Shown: in pieces, positions 16,174 to 24,755 of the stretch
Layout: the number at the start of each line of letters is the position of its first letter
How positions within the stretch are numbered: the first letter of the stretch is position 1
Assembly: GCA_016873395.1 (NCBI GenBank)
Contig: VGXG01000021.1
Span: forward strand, 1-41,352
Origin: Nitrospira sp.
GTDB lineage: Bacteria; Nitrospirota; Nitrospiria; Nitrospirales; Nitrospiraceae
DNA length: 41,352 nt
Direction: 5' to 3'
Made by a program: the position numbers and the translations under genes
Notes under the pieces: generated by a model
Databases searched by the model: none
Told to the model about the DNA's origin: nothing
Seen by the model: only the letters and a program-made list of their open reading frames with translations

Positions 16174-16264
16174 CTGAGCTGACAAGTGCGCAAGTGGCCA
16201 GCAGCAAGTGTTCCGAAACTTGTCAACTTGTCAACTTGTCAGCTTGCAACTTGTCTCCTTGTCC
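16174..16264. repeat. inverted heptad-word repeat between divergent genes, CAACTTG type
   Basis: The left arm (about 16174-16210) is GAGCTGACAAGTGCGCAAG and further AAG words. The right arm (about 16216-16262) contains AACTTGTC three times at 8-9 nt steps (some steps 9), then AGCTTGC and AACTTGTC. It lies between the divergent DnaJ-domain and MFS genes. Its left flank (GGACCTGAGCTGACAAGTG) is nearly identical to that of the repeat at 13971. Confidence 0.65.
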
Positions 16265-16331
16265 CCTGGCAGCTTCCTGCTGCGTGTGGGCTTGACACTG
16301 ACCTCGTCAACCCGTAGCCTGGCACGCCATT

Positions 16332-17645
16332 ATGCCGACCTTGCCGACGCAGCCCACCGCTCATCATCGCTCCTGGCGTGAGGGGGTTACCCCCTATCAA
16401 TGGCTCGTCCTTCTGGTGGCCTGGCTGGGCTGGGTCTTCGATTCCATGGACGCGACGATTTATGTGATCGTCCTGCATCCGGCCCTGGAAGAACTGCTTG
16501 GCGCTTCCATCGGCGGGCCGGTGAATCAAGAAATCATCGGCTGGTACGGCGGCGTCATCCTCTCCATCTTCCTGATCGGCTGGGCGATCGGCGGGGTGCT
16601 CTTCGGAATCGCCGCGGATTATTTCGGCCGGACCAAGACGCTGATCGCTACCATCCTGATTTACGCAATCTGCACGGGGCTGGCGGCCCTGTCGCAGGAT
16701 TGGTGGCACTTGGCGATTTATCGGTTCCTGACCGCGCTGGGGATCGGCGGGGAATGGGCCGCCGGCGCGGCCATGGTGGCGGAGGTCTGGCCGGAAGAAA
16801 AGCGGGCCAAGGCGGCCGGTATCTTACAGTCGGCCTGGGCGGCAGGCTTCTTCTTGGCTGCGTTGGTCAATTTGCTGTTGAGCGGGTACGGCTGGCGCGC
16901 CCTGTTCGTGGCCGGCGTCGCACCGGCGCTCGTCGCCCTCCTGGTCCGTCTCTGGGTCAAGGAGCCGGAGCGGTGGGTGCAAGCCCATGCGCAGGACCTT
17001 GCCGCCGGCAAGGGGGGAGTCATCAAGCTCGGCGAGCTGTTTCACGGCCCCCTGCGCCGCCATACAGTCGTCGGTTCCGTCCTGGCTTTTGTCGCGGTCT
17101 TCGGGCTCTGGGGAGGAGCTAACTGGACCCCGACCCTCATTGGTGCCCTGCCGGACACGCAAGGGCTCAGCAAGGCCGATCTCTCCCGGTCCATCAGCTA
17201 CGCCATCATGGCATTCAACGTCGGCTCTCTCGCCGGGTACCTGAGTTTCGGGCCGCTGGCCGACCGTTTCGGCCGACGGCCGATCTTTGCGCTCATGTGC
17301 GCCGGCAGCTTCGTGATGCTGCCGGTCACCTACCTCACCCCGCACGCCTATGCTCACGTGCTGCTGCTGCTTCCCCTCTTGGGCTATTTCAACAACGGCC
17401 TCTTCAGCGGCTTCCCCATCTATTTGCCGGAACTCTTCCCAACCAGGCTACGAGCCACCGGGGCCGGGTTTTGCTTCAACGCCGGACGGGTGCTGGCCTC
17501 AGTCGGCCCCTTCATGACCGGCTCGCTGGTCGCCACCTTGGGCAGTTTCGGACTGGCCGCCAGCGCCATCGGATTGATCTATCTGGTCGGCCTGGCAACC
17601 CTGCCCTTCGCGCCGGAGACGAGAGGGCAGCCTTTGCCGGACTGA
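16332..17645 (+). CDS. MFS transporter (sugar / organic acid symporter type)
   Basis: A 437-residue, 12-helix major facilitator. Features are the first helix with FDSMDATIY, the loop 2-3 motif (AADYFGRTKTLI), an RFLTALGIGGEWAAG segment in helix 4, and the equivalent second-half loop ADRFGRRPIFA. The pattern fits the metabolite:H+ symporter/sialate-aromatic acid branch. The transported compound is unknown and no catabolic gene adjoins it. The ATG at 16332 places WREGVTPYQW just before helix 1. Confidence 0.88.
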   Translation: MPTLPTQPTAHHRSWREGVTPYQWLVLLVAWLGWVFDSMDATIYVIVLHPALEELLGASIGGPVNQEIIGWYGGVILSIFLIGWAIGGVLFGIAADYFGRTKTLIATILIYAICTGLAALSQDWWHLAIYRFLTALGIGGEWAAGAAMVAEVWPEEKRAKAAGILQSAWAAGFFLAALVNLLLSGYGWRALFVAGVAPALVALLVRLWVKEPERWVQAHAQDLAAGKGGVIKLGELFHGPLRRHTVVGSVLAFVAVFGLWGGANWTPTLIGALPDTQGLSKADLSRSISYAIMAFNVGSLAGYLSFGPLADRFGRRPIFALMCAGSFVMLPVTYLTPHAYAHVLLLLPLLGYFNNGLFSGFPIYLPELFPTRLRATGAGFCFNAGRVLASVGPFMTGSLVATLGSFGLAASAIGLIYLVGLATLPFAPETRGQPLPD

Positions 17646-17671
17646 ACAGCAATCACGTGTCTGGAGAACTG

Positions 17672-17977
17672 CTAGACTACCTGCGTGCAGGGCAGGACAA
17701 AGACATGGATGGGGGCCTTGCCCGTCCGGTGACTGCTGGCCAGTGCATCGCGGAAGATTTTCAACTTGCCGATCAGTTGATCGGCCTGTTCATCCGGAAG
17801 GGCCACAAGCATCATTGAATTAGACCCAATGGACGCGAAGGACCCCGTGGCGGCCCCGGTTGCCCCCACGCCGGAGACTTCCCGAAACAACGTATAGGCT
17901 TTGATCTCCTGCTCCTGGAGCACAGCCAGCACGTCCTCTGTGAGCGTGTCACGGAACACAGTCATCACCATTTTCAT
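17672..17977 (-). CDS. PII-like (nitrogen regulatory protein-like) small protein
   Basis: A 101-residue protein with the ferredoxin-like PII fold pattern: start MKMVMTVFRDTLTEDVLAVLQ, a central Gly-rich loop (SGVGATGAATGS, about 40-51) replacing the T-loop, then MMLVALPDEQADQLIGKLK and a last strand IHVFVLPC. It resembles the DUF3240/PII-like group rather than true GlnB, since the uridylylation tyrosine segment and ATP-binding motif are not evident. It is 28 nt from the MFS end (converging) and follows the CCA-type fusion gene start-to-end on the minus strand, 48 nt upstream... of that gene's stop. Confidence 0.65.
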   Translation of the reverse strand: MKMVMTVFRDTLTEDVLAVLQEQEIKAYTLFREVSGVGATGAATGSFASIGSNSMMLVALPDEQADQLIGKLKIFRDALASSHRTGKAPIHVFVLPCTQVV

Positions 17978-18025
17978 GGGCCGTTCTCCCGATTGGTTAG
18001 GTTGGAATCTTCCTGAGCCTGCCCC

Positions 18026-20662
18026 TCACAGACGCGCAATCTGTTTCACCAGCGCCCGCTCTTCCGCCTCGGATGTGACCTGGCCGTTCAAGCGCGCGTC
18101 CAGCAGACAATCCAGAATCTTTTTGAATTGGGGGCCGGGCTTGAGGCCCATGGCCTTCAGGTCGGCCCCGGTGAGAACCGGCTTGGTCTGCTGATAGGTC
18201 GTCAGGTAGGCGGAGACCCGGCGCTTGACCGACTCCGATTTCGTCTTGGCCATGAGGAGCAAGAGGGTCTCGGCTGACCGGCCGCTCAGCAGACGGTAGG
18301 TCTCGGCTGGGGTCGGCGGGGGCCGCTTCATGAGCCGGCGGAGGATGCCGTTGGAGGCGGCGTGGCCGACCCGGATCTTTTCGGCGAACCGTTCGGGGGT
18401 CGTCAGGCGCTTGAGCGTCTCCCCGACCGCCTTGGGCGGAATCACGTCCATGAGCGCCATGAAGTACACCAGCCACGCATGGATTGACCGTGACAAAGCG
18501 ATCTTGTACCAGTCCAGCGCCTGCTCGACCCCCTTGAGGAGACCGGCCAGCCGAGGAGACCAGTTGAGCGTCGGGTGAACGAACCTGAGCAGGTCCAGTT
18601 CCCCCAGCCGGGCGACGGCTTTGCGCGGCTCCTCTTCGGACAGCAGCAGCATCAGCTCCTCCAGCAAGCGGTGGCCGGAGAGCCGATGGAAGAGATCCAT
18701 CTTGACCGCGCCCTTGATCAAGGCCAGGGTTTCCTTGCCCAGATGGAATCCGAACCGCTGCTCGAACCGGATCGCCCGGATCACGCGGGTGGGATCCTCT
18801 ACGAAGCTCAGGCTGTGGAGCACGCGAATGGTCCCCTCCTTGAGGTCCCGCTGCCCGCCGTAAAAGTCGATCAGCTCCCCGAAGGAACGGGCATTCACGC
18901 GGACCGCCAGGGTGTTGATCGTGAAGTCCCGCCGGTAGAGGTCCTTCTTGATCGAGCTCTGCTCGACAGTCGGCAGCGCGGTCGGATACTCGTAGTATTC
19001 GGTGCGGGCCGTCGCCACATCCAGCTTGAACTGGTCCGGGAAGATCACCACCGCCGTCCCGAAGCGCTCGTGTGCCTTGACGCGGGCATCGTGCTTCCGG
19101 CCCAAGGCACGGGCAAAGGCGATGCCGTCCCCCTCCACCACCAGGTCCAGGTCGAGATTCTGGATGCCCAGCAAGAGATCCCGCACGAACCCGCCCACGA
19201 CATAGATTGAGACGCCGATCTCATCGCCCAGCTCGCCGGCCTGCCGAAGCAGATGGACCACCCGAGCGGGCAGCCGCTCTTTCAGCATCCCGCCGATGTT
19301 CCGTCGGTGGGCGTACGCCGGCGGCTCTTCCCCCTTCGTCCTGGCCCGCGCTGCGCGCAGCACGTCGTCGTGCAGGGTCCTGAGCAGGTCGGTCCTGGTG
19401 ATCACCCCGATGACCCTGGTTCCGTCCAGGACCGGCACAAACCGCTGGTTCCGCTCGATCATCCTCGCTTCGATCTCACGGAAAGGCGTCTCCGGCCCGG
19501 CCTGGTACTGGTCGGATTGGAGGACGGCCAGGACGGGGGACTCGGCAAAGCCGTGGAAGAGGGCTTTCTGGATGATCTCCCTCGTGACCAATCCGATATA
19601 TCGGTCCTTGCTATCCAGCACCGGCAGGACATTGACCCCGTATTTGGTCATCCGGTCGCCGGCTTCCGCCACCGTTGCCTCTTCCCCGATGGCTTTCACC
19701 GGCTTGGTCATCACGTCCCTGGCCAGCAAGGTCGGATGGAAGCGCTCGCTCAGCAACTGCGCCAGCCGCTCCTTGACTTCGACCAGCGTCCGGCCCTTGA
19801 CGCTGGCTGCGGCCGCCCCCGCATGGCCGCCCCCGCCGAATTCCTGGAGGAGACGCCCCACGTCGATCTCCGGGCGCCGGCTGCGACCGATGACCTCGAC
19901 CTTGTCCTCCATCGCGATGGCCGCCACTACCGCGTCGAGCCCTTCTAATTCAGCCAGCTTGTGGACCACCTCGGCCAGGTCGCCGCGGTATCGGTCATAG
20001 GTGCTGGCGGACACGAGCAGCTTGCGCCCGTCCAGGTAGTGGATCTCGCCGTGATGGAGCAGGTCATTGAGCAGCGTGATCTGCTCCGGGTCCAGGTGGG
20101 GACGCAGCCGGTCCGACACCAGGTTCAGATCGGCGCCGGCCCGCAGCAGCGCCGCGGCCGCCTCCAGGTCGCGGGCGGTGGTCGAGGCATAGGCCAGCGA
20201 ACCGGTCTCCTCGTAGAGCCCGAGGGCCAGCACGGTGGCCTCAAAAGACGTGAGGCTCTGGCCCTGGGCAAGCAGCCGCTCGATCAGGATCGTCGTGGTG
20301 GCTCCGACCGGCTCCACCACCCGGAGCTCGGCTTGGATCGGCGACAGGGCCCCGCCTGCCTGATCCGCATGGAGGTGATGGTCGTAGACGTGAACCGGGA
20401 GTCCCGGCTTCACACACAGGTCCTTGAGAGAGCCGATACGCTCCGGCTCCTGGGTATCCACCAGAATCAGGCGCGTGACCTGCGAAACGTCGAGGTCCTT
20501 CAGCCGCGTGACCCCGAGGTCATGCAGGGCCAGAAAGTTGCGGACCGTTTCCTGGGCCCCGCCCGGAAACACCAGCGTCGCGCCCGGGTAGAGCTTGCGC
20601 GCGGCGACCATGGAGGCCAGCCCGTCGAAGTCGGCGTTCAGATGGGTCGTGATGAGGTCCAT
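18026..20662 (-). CDS. DHH-CBS-tRNA nucleotidyltransferase fusion (CCA-adding / poly(A) polymerase family)
   Basis: An 878-residue multidomain enzyme. DHH phosphoesterase domain (1-160: HLNADFDGLAS, VDTQE, DHH at 94-96); DHHA1 with GGGGHAGAAA (277-286); two CBS domains (about 312-435) that may bind adenosine nucleotides; class II nucleotidyltransferase head with GGFVRD (490-495), LDLDLVVEGDG (catalytic carboxylates 504/506) and RRDFTINTLA; then the helical RNA-binding region. Bacterial homologues add C or A to tRNA 3' ends; the DHH part may be an exonuclease-like activity. The ATG at 20662 starts the protein. Confidence 0.92.
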   Translation of the reverse strand: MDLITTHLNADFDGLASMVAARKLYPGATLVFPGGAQETVRNFLALHDLGVTRLKDLDVSQVTRLILVDTQEPERIGSLKDLCVKPGLPVHVYDHHLHADQAGGALSPIQAELRVVEPVGATTTILIERLLAQGQSLTSFEATVLALGLYEETGSLAYASTTARDLEAAAALLRAGADLNLVSDRLRPHLDPEQITLLNDLLHHGEIHYLDGRKLLVSASTYDRYRGDLAEVVHKLAELEGLDAVVAAIAMEDKVEVIGRSRRPEIDVGRLLQEFGGGGHAGAAAASVKGRTLVEVKERLAQLLSERFHPTLLARDVMTKPVKAIGEEATVAEAGDRMTKYGVNVLPVLDSKDRYIGLVTREIIQKALFHGFAESPVLAVLQSDQYQAGPETPFREIEARMIERNQRFVPVLDGTRVIGVITRTDLLRTLHDDVLRAARARTKGEEPPAYAHRRNIGGMLKERLPARVVHLLRQAGELGDEIGVSIYVVGGFVRDLLLGIQNLDLDLVVEGDGIAFARALGRKHDARVKAHERFGTAVVIFPDQFKLDVATARTEYYEYPTALPTVEQSSIKKDLYRRDFTINTLAVRVNARSFGELIDFYGGQRDLKEGTIRVLHSLSFVEDPTRVIRAIRFEQRFGFHLGKETLALIKGAVKMDLFHRLSGHRLLEELMLLLSEEEPRKAVARLGELDLLRFVHPTLNWSPRLAGLLKGVEQALDWYKIALSRSIHAWLVYFMALMDVIPPKAVGETLKRLTTPERFAEKIRVGHAASNGILRRLMKRPPPTPAETYRLLSGRSAETLLLLMAKTKSESVKRRVSAYLTTYQQTKPVLTGADLKAMGLKPGPQFKKILDCLLDARLNGQVTSEAEERALVKQIARL

Positions 20663-20710
20663 GCGCGGGATTCTAGCAGGACCTGCCGGAGGCGGAAAGC
20701 GAATTGTCGG

Positions 20711-21399
20711 CTACTTACCCTTTACGACTTTGCCCAGGATGATCTCGCCGGACTGTTCGCCCTTGAGCACCGGCCGTTGCTTCTGATCGGTGGCGCGGGG
20801 GACCTCCCGGCTGACATAGGCATAGGCTTCAGGCACGGACACGAACCCATCCTGGTTGCTGTCCGCCTCGCCCCGCAAGGCCTTCAGCAGGTAGTAGGTG
20901 AAGACCCCGTGGCCAAGGTTGGGATTTTCCTGACTCAGTTCGTTCGGCCCCGAGGCCGACAGGATGACACGCCCTTCTCCCTGGGACATGCGCGTGTAGA
21001 AAGTTTCGGAGACCGCGACACCCCGAAACTTTGACGACAACTCGATCGTCCGCCCACCCGCAGCCCCGCTGAAGCAGGCATCCACGATGAAGATCAGGCG
21101 CTTGGCGCGGATGCGGGTGAAGATGGTCCGGACCTCTTCCATGGCGAAGGCGGTGGCATAGAGATTCTCCTTGTGTTCCTTTCAGAAAGCATGAGGTCAA
21201 TCCCATCGAGGGACGATCGAGACACAGGAGTCAGAGTGCCTCTGGTGCCAATAGGAGGACTGATGTTCGTATCGGTCCTGACGAGCGGACCCCGGAAGAC
21301 TTGGCCGGTTGAAGTCGAACAGGCAGGGAGAAAAGCAAGCAGGGCGAGCAAGACAAGAATTAGTGTGTGGAGGACTTTGGAGTGACGGTGCAAGCGCAT
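20711..21399 (-). pseudogene. caspase-like (peptidase C14) lipoprotein gene, internally deleted and frameshifted
   Basis: The 5' part (ATG 21399 onward) codes for a lipoprotein signal ending LLAFLPAC and about 50 further residues. Near 21180 the reading frame changes. In the other frame, just after a TGA at 21182-21184, begins ENLYATAFAMEEVRTIF, followed by the catalytic-cysteine segment FIVDACFSGAAGGRT and a long C-terminal half. The portion with the catalytic histidine is missing. This looks like a deletion that joined signal peptide and late p20 in different frames. An ATG at 21142 could still express a non-catalytic C-terminal fragment. Confidence 0.65.
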
Positions 21400-21415
21400 G
21401 ATCTTCCCCACGCCC

Positions 21416-21745
21416 TCACCGGCCGGCGCGGGCCGCCACGGCAAAGGTCAAGAAATAGCGGTCCAGGCTCTCCAAGTCGCCCCCATACTCCTTCCCGCCC
21501 TGCATCGCGTCGCATAACAATTCCCGCGCACGTGTCAGTTCTTTCCGGCGGCCCGTCCACCGCTGATCACCGATCGTGAGATCGAGGAGTTCCAACGCGC
21601 GGACGAAGGCATGCTCATAGAGTTGCGCATCCTTCCCCTGCCAGCGGCGCATACGGCCAACTTCGCTTCCGACATTGGCGAGTTGTTCCACCACCGACAG
21701 CGTCTGCCAGCGGCCCACGGCTAGACTTGCATGTTGAGAGGCCAT
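21416..21745 (-). CDS. four-helix-bundle protein
   Basis: A 109-residue all-helical protein. The pattern (LSVVEQLANVGSEVGR, YEHAFVRALELLDL, RRKELTRARELLCD, DLESLDRYFLTFA) resembles small proteins of the 23S rRNA intervening-sequence / four-helix-bundle type and similar helical proteins. No enzymatic motif. It starts 3 nt after the DUF5674 gene and is followed by the caspase-like pseudogene, so the three are likely a transcription unit. Confidence 0.6.
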   Translation of the reverse strand: MASQHASLAVGRWQTLSVVEQLANVGSEVGRMRRWQGKDAQLYEHAFVRALELLDLTIGDQRWTGRRKELTRARELLCDAMQGGKEYGGDLESLDRYFLTFAVAARAGR

Positions 21746-21748
21746 GCT

Positions 21749-22096
21749 TCAGCCTTGCACCAATCGGTTGACGATGCGCGTGATGGCTTCCCGTATCTCC
21801 GGGTTTTCCACATCGCGTGACCGGTTGCCCTGCGACGGCCGCACGTTGATCATGGAGTCAAATTCGATCCATTCTGCAATCGGCTTGCCGGGATACAGAT
21901 TGATTCCCCACAAGTGGCGTTGTTCAGAACCCTGGTCCAAGAGCACAGCCTCCTCGTCCGCGTGCAGCTCCCCGCCGATGGCCATGATGCCGCGTTCCAC
22001 ATCTACCACCGCTTTCACCAGATCCCCGAATTGCCGCTTCGCCATCTCCGCCAGCTCGCCGCGCGATATGGCGTCCCGGACAACCCTGATCTCCAT
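21749..22096 (-). CDS. DUF5674 family protein
   Basis: A 115-residue protein matching the DUF5674 pattern: ISRGELAEMAKRQFGDLVKAVVDVERGIMAIGGELHADEEA (given as the region 10-50), then LWGINLYPGK and a segment with the phrase WIEFDSMINVRPSQGN. Members are widespread, often next to small helical or PIN-like genes; the biochemical function is unknown. It is the first gene of the three-gene minus-strand unit and diverges from the histidine kinase gene. Confidence 0.75.
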   Translation of the reverse strand: MEIRVVRDAISRGELAEMAKRQFGDLVKAVVDVERGIMAIGGELHADEEAVLLDQGSEQRHLWGINLYPGKPIAEWIEFDSMINVRPSQGNRSRDVENPEIREAITRIVNRLVQG

Positions 22097-22293
22097 CTAT
22101 GCCCCCAGCCCTGTCAACGGACGAATGGGCGCTCGGCTCCTGACCCACCGCGCCTCCCATCCGGCCACGCATAGGTTACGCAGATGCCCCACTCATTGCA
22201 AGCGTTTCCGCGACCTTCCCTTGCCTCCCCTTACGAAAGGGAGGGACGAGGAGTGGTCAGAGGCTACGCAGCTTGTTGAGTATGAACGCGGTC

Positions 22294-22347
22294 CCCTCAC
22301 CCTCCCCTCTCCCCCTGGTCAGGGGGAGAGGATCGAGGAGAGGGGGC
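22294..22347. repeat. strong hairpin repeat (CTCTCCCCCTG / CAGGGGGAGAG)
   Basis: CTCTCCCCCTG (22307-22317) and CAGGGGGAGAG (22320-22330) form a perfect 11-bp inverted repeat around GT. The flanks CCCTCACCCTCC and GAGGAGAGGGGG extend it imperfectly. It lies in the 357-bp space between the divergent DUF5674 and histidine kinase genes. I see no gene in that space. A second pyrimidine/purine pairing (CTCCCCTTACGAAAGGGAG) lies near 22226. Confidence 0.6.
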
Positions 22348-22453
22348 TTCAGAGGCAATGTGGCTCATCAAGTTGGAACGGCACTATCAGGATGTCCGGG
22401 CGCTTGCAGCCGAAGCCGGAAGATGCAATAGTAAACGGTAGAGTCTGGGGCTT

Positions 22454-23482
22454 GTGCAGATGATCATCGAACGTCTCGAGGGCCCTTTCAGAGGGATGGC
22501 GTTGTGGATCGCCCTGGCGATCGCGGCGGGCGTCCTCGTGCTCGACGTCTTCACGCCGCAGGAAATGCCTCCGCAGTACCTGTACGTCCTCTGCATTCTG
22601 CTGACGATCCGGTCGCCTCACGAACGCGCGCTTTGGCTCATGACGATTCTGTGCGTCGGCCTGACCGTCTTGGGAGCCCTCCTGTCGCCGCCGCAGTTTG
22701 ATTTTTATATCCTTCTCTTCAACCGCTCCATCGCGATCGTGCTGTTTCTTGCCACCGCCCTGCTGGTCCGGCAATACCGCCGCACCCACGACTGGCTCCA
22801 GGCCTTGAACAGGGAACTCGAGGCCCGCGTCGAGGATCGCACGCGCGATCTGTCGCGCGCCTTCGAGGAGCGCGAGGAGCTCAACCGGAACCTGCACGAT
22901 GAGGTGCTGCAATCGCTCTATGCGATCGGGCTGGGCCTGGAAGCCTCAGGCCGGTCTCATCAGTACGGCCCCCTCGACCCTGAAGGGCCCCGATCACAGG
23001 CGCTCCAACGACTCAATCTGGTCATGCAGCGGATCCGGAGCTACATCGGCGGCCGGACGGCCTCTGAGACACAGCCGTTCGACCTCGCCCTGTCCGGCCT
23101 CGTCCACGACATGACCCCCGTCGCCGGTCCCCGGTTCAGCGTTGACGTAGACAAGGGGCTGGCTCACTGCGTCGCGAGCGCGCAGGCGGAGCCGCTGCTG
23201 CTCATCGTGCGCGAGGCGCTGAGCAACTGCGTCCGGCATTCCCAGGCCCGGCATGGGACGATCAGGGCACAGTGCTACAACGGCGTGATGCGGATCGAGG
23301 TCCGGGACGATGGGATCGGTTTCGATCCGGACGTTGGGACGCCGGGCGGACAGGGGCTCGCCAACATGGAAGCTCGCGCGAAGCAGATCGGCGCGATCTA
23401 TCGACTCCACACCATGCCGGGACAGGGAGTGCGCGTGGTGCTCGACGTGCCGCTTGGCAAAGAGGCGCCGACCGGTGACTAA
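22454..23482 (+). CDS. membrane sensor histidine kinase (HisKA_3, NarX/DegS type)
   Basis: A 342-residue kinase. Three to four membrane helices occupy residues 16-108, a coiled linker follows (RELEARVEDRTRDLSRAFEE), then the HisKA_3 H-box NRNLHDEVLQSLYA (His 148), and an HATPase_c domain with REALSNCVRHSQA, RDDGIGFDPD and GGQGLANMEARA. No periplasmic domain, so the signal is probably sensed in the membrane. The GTG at 22454 or the ATG at 22460 begins it. The response-regulator gene overlaps its end. Confidence 0.9.
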   Translation: MQMIIERLEGPFRGMALWIALAIAAGVLVLDVFTPQEMPPQYLYVLCILLTIRSPHERALWLMTILCVGLTVLGALLSPPQFDFYILLFNRSIAIVLFLATALLVRQYRRTHDWLQALNRELEARVEDRTRDLSRAFEEREELNRNLHDEVLQSLYAIGLGLEASGRSHQYGPLDPEGPRSQALQRLNLVMQRIRSYIGGRTASETQPFDLALSGLVHDMTPVAGPRFSVDVDKGLAHCVASAQAEPLLLIVREALSNCVRHSQARHGTIRAQCYNGVMRIEVRDDGIGFDPDVGTPGGQGLANMEARAKQIGAIYRLHTMPGQGVRVVLDVPLGKEAPTGD

Positions 23483-24143
23483 CGAGACGCCCATCGGAAT
23501 CCTCCTCGTGGACGACCATGAAATCGTCCGCCAGGGGCTGAAAACGGTCCTGGCGCAGGACGCCCGGTTTCGCATCGTCGGCGAAGCCGCCACCGCCAAA
23601 GCCGCGGTCTCCGCAGCGCTCGCCTCCAAACCCGACGTCGTGCTTCTGGATATCCGCCTGCCCGACGAGAGCGGCGTGCAGGCATGCGGCGACATCCTGG
23701 AGCAGTGCCCGGGGACGCGGGTCTTGTTCCTCACTTCCTATGCCGACGACGATACCGTGCTGGCGGCGATCCTCGCCGGCGCGCACGGCTATCTGGTCAA
23801 GGAAATCGGCATCGACACGCTGGTAGAGGCCATCAAGCGTGTCGCCGCCGGTGAAACGATTCTGGATCCGGCGGCCACGAACCGCGTCCTGACCTGGGTC
23901 AAGAACCACAGCGAAACACCGGCCGGCGGCGTCCAGGAGCCGCTGTCTCCGCAGGAGCAGCGGGTCGTCGCCTTGGTGGCCGCGGGCAAGACCAATAAAG
24001 AGATCGCCGCCGAGTTGGGGCTGAGCCCCAAGACCGTCAAGAACTATCTGTCCAATATCTATCAGAAGCTCCAAATCACCCGCCGAGCCCAGGCTGCCGC
24101 CCTCTTTGCGAAGCAGGCCCCCACTAAGGCCGATCGGCCCTAA
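23475..24143 (+). CDS. NarL/FixJ-family response regulator
   Basis: A 222-residue regulator. Receiver domain: acidic pair DD at 13-14, phospho-acceptor Asp in VVLLDIRLP (59), Thr/Ser in FLTSY, and a Lys in YLVKEIG. The C-terminal LuxR-type helix-turn-helix contains LSPQEQRVVALVAAGKTNKEIA and LSPKTVKNYLSNIYQKLQ. The GTG at 23475 is chosen because it overlaps the kinase stop by 8 nt and begins the receiver; longer ORFs run back through the kinase. It is the cognate partner of the upstream kinase. Confidence 0.93.
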   Translation: MTNETPIGILLVDDHEIVRQGLKTVLAQDARFRIVGEAATAKAAVSAALASKPDVVLLDIRLPDESGVQACGDILEQCPGTRVLFLTSYADDDTVLAAILAGAHGYLVKEIGIDTLVEAIKRVAAGETILDPAATNRVLTWVKNHSETPAGGVQEPLSPQEQRVVALVAAGKTNKEIAAELGLSPKTVKNYLSNIYQKLQITRRAQAAALFAKQAPTKADRP

Positions 24144-24306
24144 CCTCCCAGGGCCGTAAAACTTCCCGTCCCTTCCCCCTGCGCCCTACCGCGATCTGCG
24201 TCTTCGAGGTACATATTACGCATGATCCTTGAGCTACACCCGGCGGTCGTGGATTGCGACCGTTCCGCACGCACAAGGCCGGACGACGGCAGGAAGGAGG
24301 GCTGTC

Positions 24307-24558
24307 ATGGACTGTTCGCGGTGTCAGGGACTCATGGTCGAGGAACGGTTCGAAGATGCGCGGGGCGACCTGCGCGAGGTGAGTTTTCACGGATGGCGCT
24401 GCGTGTGTTGCGGCAATATCGTCGATCCCATCATCATCAAGCATCGGGCCGGTCTCTTTTCAACGGTACTGCCCAGCCTTACAGAGCAGTCGTTGACGCA
24501 TCCTGCGCTTCTTCACCCGTTGTCCCTGCTGAGCCCCGAGACAACGGCTGGCTGCTGA
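24307..24558 (+). CDS. small zinc-ribbon protein
   Basis: An 83-residue protein. Two CxxC pairs (CSRC at 3-6 and CVCC at about 34-37) form a zinc-ribbon. The ATG at 24307 is preceded by AGGAGG. The pattern, MDCSRCQGLMVEE then WRCVCCGNIVDPII, is like small zinc-ribbon proteins that often follow signalling genes. The C-terminal 35 residues are leucine-rich and unlike the usual basic end, so the 3' end might be altered. DNA or protein binding is an inference. Confidence 0.65.
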   Translation: MDCSRCQGLMVEERFEDARGDLREVSFHGWRCVCCGNIVDPIIIKHRAGLFSTVLPSLTEQSLTHPALLHPLSLLSPETTAGC

Positions 24559-24593
24559 TGGCAACGAGGAAGCCCATTTCACTGGATGAAAAA

Positions 24594-24714
24594 TACCTCT
24601 CCGCCCGCATTTGAGCGCTGCACCCGTTGCACTGAAAAGCAACGGGTGCCCGGGTTCAAGCGAAGCGTGGTTGATAGTTACTGAAGGCAAGGTACCTCTC
24701 CGCCCCCAGTTGAT
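24594..24714 (+). repeat. pair of imperfect direct repeats flanking a hairpin
   Basis: TACCTCTCCGCCCGCATTTGA (24594-24614, 21 nt written here in parts: TACCTCTCCGCCC then GCATTTGA) recurs as TACCTCTCCGCCC then CCAGTTGA at 24693-24713. The copies are 99 bp apart, with 18 of 21 identical, and similarity extends weakly upstream (ACTGRANGNAAR). The hairpin at 24620-24649 lies between them. This 197-bp intergenic region precedes a lipoprotein gene. Confidence 0.5.
24620..24649 (+). terminator. hairpin after the zinc-ribbon gene
   Basis: GCACCCGTTGC (24620-24630) and GCAACGGGTGC (24639-24649) form a perfect 11-bp stem with an 8-nt loop (ACTGAAAA). There is no following T-run, so it is not a classical intrinsic terminator; it could be a regulatory or transcript-stabilising structure. 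Confidence 0.45.
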
Positions 24715-24755
24715 CGAAGGGGGCGGCTCAACAGAAGGTTGGTATGGAGGTGATT

